Under the pieces are notes generated by a model. The model made no database searches and had not been told where the DNA came from. It saw only the letters and a program-made list of their open reading frames with translations. This document shows positions 39,304 to 48,912 of a stretch of 64,000 nt of DNA, piece by piece. Numbering within the stretch: the stretch's first letter is position 1; every line of letters begins with the position of its first letter. Origin of the DNA: Nitrospirota bacterium (GTDB lineage Bacteria; Nitrospirota; Nitrospiria; Nitrospirales; Nitrospiraceae); contig JBFMAX010000002.1 of NCBI GenBank assembly GCA_040755395.1, positions 372,001-436,000 on the forward strand. Direction: 5' to 3'. Made by a program: the position numbers and the translations under genes.

Positions 39304-40233
39304 ATGAACGCGATTTCCCTGCAGGACATTACTCCGTGGGTCATGACCGCCGCCGCGGCGGCCGCGCAAGCCGGCCTGCGCATTTTCGTCATCTTCTTGG
39401 CCGGGTATGTCTTGACGCGATTTCTCCGCGCCGGTATCCGCCATCTGGAAACGATTCTGATCAAAGCGGGGGAGGCGGCCGAGCCGGCTCCCGGAGCCGC
39501 CAGAAAGCGGGTGACGACGCTGACCAGCCTTCTCCATACGATGGCGTTGGCGCTGATCTGGGCCGTCGTGGTCGTCATGTCGTTGGCCCAGATCGGCTTG
39601 GACATTACGCCCATTTTGGCCGGCGCCGGCATCCTCGGCTTGGCCGTCGGCTTCGGCGCGCAAAATCTCGTCCGCGACTTGATCAGCGGATTCTTCATGG
39701 TGCTGGAAAACCAGGTGCGGGTCGGAGACGTGGCCATCATCAACGGAACCGGAGGATTGGTCGAGGCGATCACCTTCCGCACGATCGTGTTGCGGGATCT
39801 CGCGGGAGTGGTCCATGTGTTTCCCAACGGCACGATTACCACCCTGTCGAACATGACCAAGGAATGGTCGGCCTATGTGATTGACGTGGGCGTCGGCTAC
39901 AAGGAGGATACGGATCGCGTCGTCGAGGTGATGCGCCAAGTGGCGGAAGAAATGCGCCGGGACCCGGTGTTCGGCGAGAAGATCCTCGAGCCGATGGAGA
40001 TTTTCGGTGTGGACAATTTCGGCGAATCGGAGGTGACGATCAAGGCGCGGATCAAGACCAAACCCATCGAGCAGTGGAACGTGGGACGCGAATATCGACG
40101 CCGGTTGAAAAAGGCCTTCGACGCGCAGGGCATCGAGATCCCCTTCCCGCACCGGTCGCTCTACATGGGCGAAGCCAGCGCGCCGTTCAAGGTGCACGTG
40201 GTCAATGGTAAGGAAGTGATGGGTGATGGGTGA
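39304..40233 (+). CDS. mscS: MscS family mechanosensitive channel
   Basis: This 309-residue inner-membrane channel relieves osmotic pressure. Three membrane helices are predicted (about residues 12-38, 72-95 and 97-125). The pore helix contains AGAGILGLAVGFGAQNLVRDL, the MscS hallmark, followed by the beta domain (GTGGLVEAITFRTIVLRD) and an alpha/beta C-terminus. The last residues (MGDG and the stop codon) are written by a 7-bp tandem repeat. It lies 62 bp after mpgP and may be co-transcribed with it. Confidence 0.92.
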   Translation: MNAISLQDITPWVMTAAAAAAQAGLRIFVIFLAGYVLTRFLRAGIRHLETILIKAGEAAEPAPGAARKRVTTLTSLLHTMALALIWAVVVVMSLAQIGLDITPILAGAGILGLAVGFGAQNLVRDLISGFFMVLENQVRVGDVAIINGTGGLVEAITFRTIVLRDLAGVVHVFPNGTITTLSNMTKEWSAYVIDVGVGYKEDTDRVVEVMRQVAEEMRRDPVFGEKILEPMEIFGVDNFGESEVTIKARIKTKPIEQWNVGREYRRRLKKAFDAQGIEIPFPHRSLYMGEASAPFKVHVVNGKEVMGDG

Positions 40234-40327
40234 TGCGTTAAACGTGAACCGTTAAACGGACGACCCCAGCTTCACGATGAACGCATAAGGATTAACGAGT
40301 CTCAGTTGACGAATGACGGATGACGGT
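40217..40327. repeat. Three different heptamer tandem arrays in one gap
   Basis: TGATGGG-TGATGGG-TGATGCG (40217-40237) runs over the mscS stop codon. GTTAAAC-GTGAACC-GTTAAAC follows at 40237-40257, and TGACGAA-TGACGGA-TGACGGT lies at 40307-40327. All share a 7-bp period but not sequence. The gap contains no gene. Confidence 0.75.
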
Positions 40328-40347
40328 TCCTGTCCGAACAGATCGGG

Positions 40348-41580
<1,233 letters not shown>

Positions 41581-41683
41581 GGCGCGTCCTCCGCGCCGCT
41601 CCGGTCCCGTCCGGACGCGAAGAGCGCCGGGCGGCCGTCTCGGCAGGGCGGCGGGCTCGCTGCGTCGCGCGTCTCAGGCCGGA

Positions 41684-43024
41684 TCATAGAAAGAAGCGCA
41701 GCCACAGATAGATCATGCTGATGAGCACGGAACCGACCATGATCGGGAACCCGAACGCCATGAACCGCCAGAAACTGATGGTGTACCCGGCGCGCCTGGC
41801 CAGATCGACGATCACGACATTGGCCGTCGCCCCGATCATCGTGCCGTTCCCGCCCAGACAGGCGCCCAGCGCCAAGGCCCACCAAAGCGGCAGGATGTCC
41901 GGCTGATGGACCAGCACGGCGTGCTCCGTGATTTCAGGATGCATCGAACGGGCCAGGTCTATGATCAGCGGATTCATCGCCGCGACATACGGAATGTTGT
42001 CCACGATGGCGGAGAGCACGGCCGATCCCCACAGCACGGCGAACGTCGTGCCCGCCACGTTGCCCCGCGTGACATGAACCAATTGGTCAGCGAGATAGCG
42101 GATCGCGCCGACTTTGACCAAGCCGCCGACCAGAATGAACAGTCCGATAAAGAAGAAAATCGTCTTCCACTCGACTTCGGTCAGATAGTCGAGTTCGCCC
42201 GCGCCGGACACCGCCTCGTGACCGTGACCGACCAACATGAACAGGCTCGCGCCCAGCAGGGCCACCGTCGCCGGTTCCAGGTGAACCAGCCCGTGCACGC
42301 AGAATCCCAGCGTCGTGAGCCCCAACAGCCATAAGCACTTGATGAGCAGGGGCCGGTCGCGGATGGCGTCCCGTTCGTTCATGGCCAGGACGGCCTGTCG
42401 GCGCTCGGGCGAGACCTTCATGGTTCTGCCGCTGATCAGCCACAGCACGGCGATGAACACCGCCATGATGACGAGGACGATCGGCCCGAGCATGACCAGA
42501 AACTCCATGTAGCTCAGATCCGCTTTGCTGGCGATCATAATATTGGGTGGATCGCCGACCAGCGTGGCGGTGCCGCCGATGTTGGACGCCAGCGCCTCGG
42601 TCACCAGGAAGGAGATGGGATTCACATCCAGGCGCTTCGAAATTTCCAGCGTCACCGGCGCCATCAACAGGACGGTGGTCACGTTGTCCAGGAAGGCGGA
42701 GAGCACGGCCGTGATGACGGCGAGCAGCGCCATCATCCGGAACGGCCGGGCCTTCGCCCGTTTCGCCGCCCAGATGGCCAGCCACTCGAACAGTCCCGTT
42801 TTCCGCGTGATGTTGATGATCACCATCATCGCGATCAGCAGAAAGATCACGTTGTAGTCGATCCCGTATTCCTGCGAATGGAAGGCCTCTTCCTGGGTGA
42901 CGACGCCGAAACTGATCATCAGCGCGGCGCCGAACAGCGCCACGATGGTCTTGTGAATCCGTTCGGTGACGATCGCCAGGTACGCGGTGCCGAAAATGAT
43001 CAACGCCAGCGTCACATCGGACAT
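41684..43024 (-). CDS. NhaD/ArsB-type ion transporter
   Basis: This 446-residue permease of the ArsB/NhaD branch has about 12 helices. Typical stretches are VTAVLSAFLDNVTTVLLMAP-like in helix 4, EALASNIGGTATLVGDPPNI and the second-half repeat VLSAIVDNIPYVAAMNPL. The spacing of the two DN motifs fits NhaD Na+/H+ antiporters better than arsenite pumps, but sequence alone does not settle it. No ars genes are nearby. It neighbours a CPA1 antiporter and an osmotic group, which favours sodium export. Confidence 0.85.
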   Translation of the reverse strand: MSDVTLALIIFGTAYLAIVTERIHKTIVALFGAALMISFGVVTQEEAFHSQEYGIDYNVIFLLIAMMVIINITRKTGLFEWLAIWAAKRAKARPFRMMALLAVITAVLSAFLDNVTTVLLMAPVTLEISKRLDVNPISFLVTEALASNIGGTATLVGDPPNIMIASKADLSYMEFLVMLGPIVLVIMAVFIAVLWLISGRTMKVSPERRQAVLAMNERDAIRDRPLLIKCLWLLGLTTLGFCVHGLVHLEPATVALLGASLFMLVGHGHEAVSGAGELDYLTEVEWKTIFFFIGLFILVGGLVKVGAIRYLADQLVHVTRGNVAGTTFAVLWGSAVLSAIVDNIPYVAAMNPLIIDLARSMHPEITEHAVLVHQPDILPLWWALALGACLGGNGTMIGATANVVIVDLARRAGYTISFWRFMAFGFPIMVGSVLISMIYLWLRFFL

Positions 43025-43262
43025 GAGCGCTCCTTCATTTCACAAGAGGGCCGTCCGTCCAGATCACGCTCGATCGCGCAGAAACGAAGCCGTGAACCGC
43101 GGCGATCCCGCGTGCCCGGACGTTCTCATGAGGCGGGCGATACGACGGGGAGCTGTGCGGGGGAACGGAAGGTCCGTCTGCTTCTGTTCGACGCATTATG
43201 CAATGAACGACCGGCTTGCGCAATCCGTCGGACGGATGCGGCGGACGGCGCCCCAACGTTCG

Positions 43263-43292
43263 TTGACTCCGTCGGTTTCCTTCTGTTAGCCT
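43263..43292 (+). promoter_or_regulatory. Sigma-70-type promoter of transketolase
   Basis: TTGACT (43263-43268), an 18-bp spacer and TAGCCT (43287-43292) precede the transketolase gene, giving a leader of about 73 nt. The rest of the 43025-43371 gap shows no gene. Confidence 0.5.
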
Positions 43293-43371
43293 CAGCGGAG
43301 TCGACAGTTCCTGCCGCAACGGAATCATGCCGGACATCGTCACAGCCTGAGACGGCCCGAAAGGAGTAGCC

Positions 43372-45255
43372 ATGGCTTCACGTGCGACCGTGACTCCCGA
43401 GTTGGTCACGATGCTGCGAAACAAGGCCACCCATCTGAGGATCGACAGCGTACGCGCGACGACGGAGGCCGGCAGCGGCCACCCGACGAGCTGCTGTTCG
43501 GCGGCCGATATCGTCGCGACGTTGTTCTTCGCGGTCATGCGATACGACTCCAAAGATCCCCGGCGTTCCGGAAACGACCGGTTCGTCCTGTCGAAGGGCC
43601 ACGCCGCGCCGCTGCTGTACGCCGCCTGGGCCGAAGCCGGCCTGTTCGACAAGGCCGAATTGCTCAAGCTGCGCACGTTGACCTCCGATCTCGAAGGCCA
43701 TCCGACTCCACGGCTTCCGTTCGTGGACGTCGCGACCGGCTCGTTGGGCCAGGGTTTATCCGCCGGCGTGGGCATGGCGCTGAACGCCAAGTATCTCGAC
43801 AAAGCCGACTACCGGACCTACGTCCTCTTGGGCGACGGCGAGTCGGTGGAGGGTGCGGTGTGGGAAGCGGTGGAACTCGCCCGCCACTATGCGCTCGACA
43901 ACCTCTGTGCCATTGTAGACGTGAACCGCCTCGGCCAGAGCGATCCGACGATGTTGCAGCACGACATGGAAGGGTACCGGTCGCGCTGGGCCGGATTCGG
44001 CTGGCACGCCGTCGTCGCGGACGGGCACGATATTCCGGCGTTGCTCGACGCGTTCGACGAAGCCGCGCGGACCAAGGGCAAACCGACGGTCATCCTCGCC
44101 CGCACGTTCAAGGGCCGCGGGATCTCCTTCGTCGAGAACAAGCCGGACTGGCACGGCAAGGCGCTCAAGAAGGGCGACGAGGCGAACCGGGCGATCGAAG
44201 AGTTGACGCGCCAACTGAAACCGATGGCCGGCGAATTGACGATCGGCCGTTCTTCCCCTCCCCAACCTCGAACCGCGAACCGCGAACCTCGAACCTGGGC
44301 GCCTATGCCTCCGCCAGCCTACAGGCCGACCGATCAGGTCGCGACGCGCGAAGCGTTCGGGTCGGCGCTGCTCGCCCTCGGCGAGGTCCACCCCTTGGTC
44401 GTGGCGCTGGACGCCGACGTGAAAAACTCCACCTACACGGAAAAGTTCGGCAAGAAGTTTCCGGACCGGTTTTTCGAGCATTTCATCGCCGAGCAAAACA
44501 TGATCGGCGCCGCCGCCGGCCTCGCCGCCTGCGGCAAGATTCCCTTCGCGGCGACGTTCGCCTGTTTCCTGACCCGCGCCTATGATTTCATCCGCATGGC
44601 GGCGATCGGCCAAGCCAATATCAAGCTGGTCGGCACCCATGTCGGGGTGAGCATCGGCGAGGACGGCCCGTCGCAGATGGGCCTCGAAGACATCGCGATG
44701 ATGGCCGCGCAGCCCGGCGTGGTGGTCCTCTACCCGTCGGACGCCGTGTCCATGCATCGACTGGTCGAAGCCGCGGCGCGGCATCGGGGCATGGTCTACC
44801 TCCGCGCCGGCCGGCCCAAGTCGCCTGTCTTGTACGGGAACGACGAAACGTTTCAGATCGGCGGCTCCAAGGTCGTGCGGCAGAGTCCTTCGGATGCGCT
44901 GACGATCGTGGCGGCCGGGGTCACCCTCTTCGAAGCCCTGAAGGCGCATGACCAGCTCAAGGCGGCCGGCATTGCGGTGCGGATCATCGACCTCTACAGC
45001 GTGGCTCCCATCGATCGCGCCACCTTGCTGGACAGCGCCCGCGCCACACAGGGCCGCGTGCTGACGGTGGAGGACCACTACGAGCACGGCGGGATCGGCG
45101 ATGCGGTGCTGAACGCGCTCGGCTCGGAAGGCATCAGGGTTCACAAGCTGGCGGTCCGGGAGATTCCCCGCAGCGGGAAGCCCGAGGAGTTGATCGACCA
45201 TTTCGGGATCGGAGCGCGCTCGATCGTGGAGACAGCCAAGCGGATCGTCAAATAG
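43372..45255 (+). CDS. tkt: Transketolase
   Basis: This 627-residue thiamine-diphosphate enzyme of the pentose phosphate and Calvin pathways moves two-carbon units between sugar phosphates. The N-terminal half has STKGHAAPLLY-like FVLSKGHAAPLLYAAW, GSLGQGLSAGVGMAL and the ThDP motif LLGDGESVEGAVWEA. The C-terminal half has FIAEQNMIGAAAGLAACG and FLTRAYDFIRMAAIG. AAGG-type ribosome sequence precedes the ATG. The linker (about residues 288-318) is unusual: Pro/Arg-rich and partly encoded by a 7-bp tandem repeat. A Crp/Fnr gene follows after 9 bp. Confidence 0.94.
   Translation: MASRATVTPELVTMLRNKATHLRIDSVRATTEAGSGHPTSCCSAADIVATLFFAVMRYDSKDPRRSGNDRFVLSKGHAAPLLYAAWAEAGLFDKAELLKLRTLTSDLEGHPTPRLPFVDVATGSLGQGLSAGVGMALNAKYLDKADYRTYVLLGDGESVEGAVWEAVELARHYALDNLCAIVDVNRLGQSDPTMLQHDMEGYRSRWAGFGWHAVVADGHDIPALLDAFDEAARTKGKPTVILARTFKGRGISFVENKPDWHGKALKKGDEANRAIEELTRQLKPMAGELTIGRSSPPQPRTANREPRTWAPMPPPAYRPTDQVATREAFGSALLALGEVHPLVVALDADVKNSTYTEKFGKKFPDRFFEHFIAEQNMIGAAAGLAACGKIPFAATFACFLTRAYDFIRMAAIGQANIKLVGTHVGVSIGEDGPSQMGLEDIAMMAAQPGVVVLYPSDAVSMHRLVEAAARHRGMVYLRAGRPKSPVLYGNDETFQIGGSKVVRQSPSDALTIVAAGVTLFEALKAHDQLKAAGIAVRIIDLYSVAPIDRATLLDSARATQGRVLTVEDHYEHGGIGDAVLNALGSEGIRVHKLAVREIPRSGKPEELIDHFGIGARSIVETAKRIVK
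44264..44298 (+). repeat. Heptamer tandem array inside the transketolase gene
   Basis: Five head-to-tail 7-bp units: AACCTCG, AACCGCG, AACCGCG, AACCTCG, AACCTGG. They encode part of the Pro/Arg/Asn-rich linker between the two halves of transketolase. Because 7 is not a multiple of 3, gain or loss of one unit would shift the reading frame. Confidence 0.85.
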
Positions 45256-45264
45256 CGACCGGCG

Positions 45265-45969
45265 ATGACGGCAACGGACCCCCTGCGGCGCATCCCCCTC
45301 TTCGACCTGCTCAATGAGCGGGACCGCCGTCGCCTGGCCGGCGAAGTCGTCGAGGCCCGTTATCGGAAGGGCGAATATATTTTCCGCGAGGGCGATCCGG
45401 CCGAGTATTTCCACATTCTTAACGAAGGCGCGGTCAAGTGCGTCAAATCCTCCCCGTCGGGAAAGGAGTGCACGCTCAAGGTCCTCATGCCCGGCGACCT
45501 GTTCTGCTGCGAGGCCGCGGTGTTCGACGGAGCCCCTCATCCGGGCAGCGCGGAGCCTCTGTGCGACGTCAGCATCCTCCGCGTGAGCAAGAAATCCTAT
45601 TTCGCGATGCTGCGCCGCAATCCCGACGCGGCGTTGGAAGTGATTAAGTACCTGGGCAAGCGCCTGAACGAGGCGCAGGAAAACGCCAAGATCCTGGCGC
45701 TCGACCGCGCCGACCAGCGGCTGGCGTCGCTGCTGGTGAAGCTGGCCGAACGGGTGGGAGTCCGGGAACCGGGCGGACTCCGCCTAGCGGTGCGCCTGAC
45801 TCGCCAGGATCTGGCGAACATGGTCGGGATCACGGTCGAGACGGCCATCCGCATCATGAGCCGTTTCAAGCGCGCCAAGCTGGTGTCCGGCAGCGCCGAG
45901 CACATCGTGATCCGTGATCTGACCGGGTTGAAGCACCTGGCCGCCGATCCTCTCGCCGTCCGCCGCTGA
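45265..45969 (+). CDS. Crp/Fnr family transcriptional regulator
   Basis: This 234-residue regulator has an N-terminal cyclic-nucleotide-binding-type beta barrel (IFREGDPAEYFHILNEGAVK, then LMPGDLFCCEAAVFDGAPH). A long dimer helix and a C-terminal HTH follow (LTRQDLANMVGITVETAIRIM). It lacks the N-terminal cysteine cluster of FNR; two cysteines occur in LFCCEAA. It follows transketolase by 9 bp and precedes NirK, whose upstream region has a half-conserved FNR-type palindrome. A nitrogen-oxide or redox response is plausible, but the ligand is unknown. Confidence 0.9.
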   Translation: MTATDPLRRIPLFDLLNERDRRRLAGEVVEARYRKGEYIFREGDPAEYFHILNEGAVKCVKSSPSGKECTLKVLMPGDLFCCEAAVFDGAPHPGSAEPLCDVSILRVSKKSYFAMLRRNPDAALEVIKYLGKRLNEAQENAKILALDRADQRLASLLVKLAERVGVREPGGLRLAVRLTRQDLANMVGITVETAIRIMSRFKRAKLVSGSAEHIVIRDLTGLKHLAADPLAVRR

Positions 45970-45999
45970 CTGACATCCCATCCGGCCCGTCTTGAGAAT

Positions 46000-46013
46000 A
46001 TGACCTAGATCAT
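46000..46013. promoter_or_regulatory. FNR/DNR-type palindrome upstream of NirK
   Basis: ATGACCTAGATCAT matches 7 of 10 defined positions of the TTGATnnnnATCAA site and is part of a longer near-palindrome (TATGACCTAGATCATA). It lies 84 bp upstream of the nirK start and 31 bp after the Crp/Fnr gene. It is a natural target for that regulator. Confidence 0.5.
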
Positions 46014-46096
46014 AGAATGGGTCGCGAGAACCGTCTATCCTTCCCGCGCGTGGTCTTTTCATCACAGGCTTGCCATCACTCCAGGAGGCATTTCCA

Positions 46097-47095
46097 ATGT
46101 TGCTTTCAGATCTGAGGATCGATCGTCGCTTAGGGTATGCGACGGCGTGGCTATTCGCCGTGAGCGTGTGGGCGGCGGGCTTCCCGCTGCACGACGCGTT
46201 GGCCAAAACTCACGCAGTCGAGATGACCGCCGTCGAGACCGAGGTGGTTATCGACGGGGGCGGAGAGAAATATAAGGCTTGGACTTTCAACGGTCAGTTC
46301 CCCGGTCCGGTGGTGCGCGTCACCGAAGGCGACACCATCAAGTTCACGCTGACGAACCCGGCGACCAACAAGAATCCCCATGCCATGGATTTCCACGCCG
46401 CCGAGGTGGACATGTTGAAGAACTATCGGGCGATCAACGCCGGGGAATCCGTCAGCTTCACGTTCGTCGCCAAAAAACCCGGCGTATTTTTCTACCACTG
46501 CGGGGCGCCGCCGATGATCCAGCACGTCGCCCGCGGGATGTTCGGCGCGATCATCGTGGATCCGAAAAATCCGAAAGCTTTGCCCAAGGCGGACCGGGAG
46601 TACGTGCTCATCCAGTCGGAGCTGTTCAAGAATCCCGACGACGTGCAAAGCATGTTCGACCGGAAATTCGATCACATGATTTTCAACGGCGGGGTCTTCA
46701 AGTATCACCCGTTCGTCACCGGCGGGCATGCTCTGGAGGCCAAGCCGGGCGAGCGGGTCCGGATCTATTTCATCAACGCGGGCCCGAACGAGTTCTCGGC
46801 CTTCCATCCCATCGGCGAGATCTGGGACAACGTCTATGAGAGCGGCAATCCGGCCAACAAGTTGAGCGGCGTGCAGACCTACGTCGTCGGTCCCGGCAGC
46901 GCCGCGACGTTCGACGTGGTCGTCGAATCGGAAGGCGCCTACCCGCTCGTCACTCACTCGTTGACCGGCGCTCTGCGCGGGGCCATTGCCGTGCTCGTCG
47001 CCAAGCCGGACGCCAAGCCCGCGCCGCTGATGCCGCACACCCCGTGGAAGGTCGCGATGCCACAGACGGAGATCACCCCGCCGTCCGCACCATAG
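46097..47095 (+). CDS. nirK: Copper-containing nitrite reductase (NirK-type multicopper protein)
   Basis: This 332-residue periplasmic enzyme reduces nitrite to nitric oxide. The ATG at 46097 has AGGAGG 8 bp upstream, and a signal peptide comes first (ATAWLFAVSVWAAGFPLHDA). Two cupredoxin domains follow. Type 1 copper ligands: His95, Cys135, His143, Met148 (HCGAPPMIQHVARGM). Type 2 ligands: His100, His134 and His287 (VTHSL). Catalytic Asp98 (HAMDFH) and His237 (SAFHPIG) are also present. All copper and catalytic residues are therefore present. The short type-1 loop resembles NirK of nitrifiers. A strong terminator follows, so the gene is probably monocistronic under Crp/Fnr-type control. Confidence 0.9.
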   Translation: MLLSDLRIDRRLGYATAWLFAVSVWAAGFPLHDALAKTHAVEMTAVETEVVIDGGGEKYKAWTFNGQFPGPVVRVTEGDTIKFTLTNPATNKNPHAMDFHAAEVDMLKNYRAINAGESVSFTFVAKKPGVFFYHCGAPPMIQHVARGMFGAIIVDPKNPKALPKADREYVLIQSELFKNPDDVQSMFDRKFDHMIFNGGVFKYHPFVTGGHALEAKPGERVRIYFINAGPNEFSAFHPIGEIWDNVYESGNPANKLSGVQTYVVGPGSAATFDVVVESEGAYPLVTHSLTGALRGAIAVLVAKPDAKPAPLMPHTPWKVAMPQTEITPPSAP

Positions 47096-47121
47096 CCGAG
47101 AAGAAAGCGGCATCACTGTGA

Positions 47122-47164
47122 CCGGCGGGGTCGGCCTGTGTGGCCACCCCGCCGGGTTTGTTTC
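47122..47164 (+). terminator. Rho-independent terminator after nirK
   Basis: A GC-rich stem (CCGGCGGGGT with ACCCCGCCGG, extended by GGCC/GGCC) with a short loop is followed by GTTTGTTT. This is the clearest terminator in the window. Confidence 0.8.
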
Positions 47165-47227
47165 CGGCGGCCGTCAGGGACGCTGACGTCGCCGAGGACG
47201 GGCGACGACCGGGAAGCCGGGTGACGC

Positions 47228-47866
47228 ATGCTGAGTAAGGGATGCAGGGCAAACTCCGTGATTCCGGCGGAGAACTGCCGCCGTTGGGTCTTTGTCGCCG
47301 TCCTCGCGTTGATCAGTCCGTCCCCAGCCTTAGCCCAGGAAGCCTTCCTTGAAGTCCTCCCGCTCCGGCCGTTCAGCTTCGACGTGGCCTTTCGCCAGCA
47401 GACGTTTGCGCCCGATGACCGGGAAATCGGGATTCAGGCCGGTTTTACCGCGTTGCGGTATGGGAATCTCGAGGTGAGAACCATCTATCAATTCTTCAGC
47501 ATCCACGCGGAGGAGACGAAGACCGACCAGCATGCGCTGTTCGTCAATCCCCGGTGGAACAATTTCATCGATATCCTGGATTTCCCGAAAGGGAAGCCGA
47601 TCAGCCGGATCATCCGGCACGTGCTGTTCGGACCGTTGGAGGATCGGGCGGTGCCGTATGTCGGGCTGTTGGGAGGAGCGGTGATGCCGGGACCGGGCCA
47701 TGACACGCCGGGCCATCTCGTGGGCGGACAGGTCGGCGTGCGTTTTCCGGTGGCCGGCGGCTTGGCGGTGGACGTCACCCTGCAGTACGCACAATACGGG
47801 GTGGATTTCCGGGGCGAGGCGGGGCAGGCGCAACAATGGGTGTTTTTGACCGGCATTCGGTATTAG
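47228..47866 (+). CDS. Outer-membrane beta-barrel-like protein of unknown function
   Basis: This 212-residue exported protein has a signal peptide (VFVAVLALISPSPALAQ). The mature part alternates polar and apolar residues and ends in an aromatic residue (FLTGIRY), as small outer-membrane barrels do (DVAFRQQTFAPDDREIGIQ, QVGVRFPVAGGLAVDV). It overlaps the next gene, a solute-binding lipoprotein, by 31 bp, so the two are co-translated. I do not recognise a family. A pore or receptor for the downstream binding protein is a reasonable guess. Confidence 0.6.
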   Translation: MLSKGCRANSVIPAENCRRWVFVAVLALISPSPALAQEAFLEVLPLRPFSFDVAFRQQTFAPDDREIGIQAGFTALRYGNLEVRTIYQFFSIHAEETKTDQHALFVNPRWNNFIDILDFPKGKPISRIIRHVLFGPLEDRAVPYVGLLGGAVMPGPGHDTPGHLVGGQVGVRFPVAGGLAVDVTLQYAQYGVDFRGEAGQAQQWVFLTGIRY

Positions 47867-48879
47867 CGCTGAACGCGACGGGGTGGGCGTGCGCGCTTGG
47901 GCTGGGGTTCATCCTCCAAGGGTGCGGCCTGGTGTTCGACGCGATCCAATATATTCAGCCCGTCGCTACCAACGAGCTCGACGCGATCTGCGCCCGCAAG
48001 CGGTTGCAGGTGGGCATGGGGTTCGAACCCCGGCGGCCGTTCGTGTTTCCCGCGATTTTCACGGACGAAGGCCTCCGTGTGACCGGGCTGGATGTAGAGT
48101 TGGTGCGGGAAATCTCGGCGGCGCTGACCGCGCGGTGCGGAGGCGAGCCCGTCGTCCCGGTTCTTCATCTGGTTCCCTATCGCGCGCTCTTCGTGCTCTT
48201 GCACGAGGGCAAGCTGGATCTGTTCGTGTCCGCCACCACGGCGAACGTGCCCTCTCCGACGAGGGCCGGACTCGCCTACTCGGTGCCGTATTTCACGAAC
48301 GGCGGTCTCGGTATGATTACCCGTCGGAACGGGGTGGCCGAGCGTGTGCGCGAGATCCTGCAACGTGATCCTCACGCCGTGTACGAGCCGGCGAAGATTC
48401 GGACGGCGTTGGTGGGATTGACGGTGGCGGTGCAGGAAGGAACGACCGCCCACCTGTATGCAGAAGCCAATCTCGCCGGGGTCCGCCTGGTCCTGTGCGA
48501 TTCCCTTCCCGCAGCGTTCGAGTCGCAAGATCCGCCCATCGACGTGATCGTGGGCAAACAGCCGATCCTCCGGTTCACGGTGTCGCGGGTTCGGAAAGAT
48601 TGGCGGGTCCTCGAAGCGGAAGACGGGAAGCCGATCATCCTGACCAGGGAGGACTATGCCGTGGTGATGGCGGAAGAAAGTTATCGACTGCGGAGGTTTA
48701 TCAACGATCTCTTGTTCCGATTGGACGCCGGAGGCAGGTTGGCCGACATGCGGCGCCGCTGGTTGGAGGAACCCTATGCCTTTCCACGGCGAGCTGCGGC
48801 AGAAGGTCTCCCGTTTGCGGCGGAGAATATGCCGCGCCACTACGATCAAGGGCGGTGCCGGCGCGCGTCGGGCGGCTGA
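47836..48879 (+). CDS. Solute-binding-protein-like lipoprotein (SBP_bac_3 type)
   Basis: This 347-residue protein has a signal segment ending in lipobox LQGC. The body matches family-3 periplasmic binding proteins: LQVGMGFEPRRPFVFP, GLDVELVREISAAL, LDLFVSATTANVPSPTRA and AVVMAEESYRLRRFIND. The family binds amino acids and small anions, or serves as a sensor. No ABC permease or ATPase is adjacent, so it could be an orphan binder or signalling input. It overlaps the upstream barrel gene by 31 bp and is followed within 34 bp by a heme protein. Confidence 0.78.
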   Translation: MGVFDRHSVLALNATGWACALGLGFILQGCGLVFDAIQYIQPVATNELDAICARKRLQVGMGFEPRRPFVFPAIFTDEGLRVTGLDVELVREISAALTARCGGEPVVPVLHLVPYRALFVLLHEGKLDLFVSATTANVPSPTRAGLAYSVPYFTNGGLGMITRRNGVAERVREILQRDPHAVYEPAKIRTALVGLTVAVQEGTTAHLYAEANLAGVRLVLCDSLPAAFESQDPPIDVIVGKQPILRFTVSRVRKDWRVLEAEDGKPIILTREDYAVVMAEESYRLRRFINDLLFRLDAGGRLADMRRRWLEEPYAFPRRAAAEGLPFAAENMPRHYDQGRCRRASGG

Positions 48880-48912
48880 CACTGCTCGCCAAGCATGAGA
48901 AGGGACAGAGAT

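Noticed and set aside
48018-48031. Perfect palindrome GGGGTTCGAACCCC resembling a tRNA T-arm
   Set aside because: It lies inside the coding frame of the solute-binding lipoprotein, and the other tRNA arms are absent.
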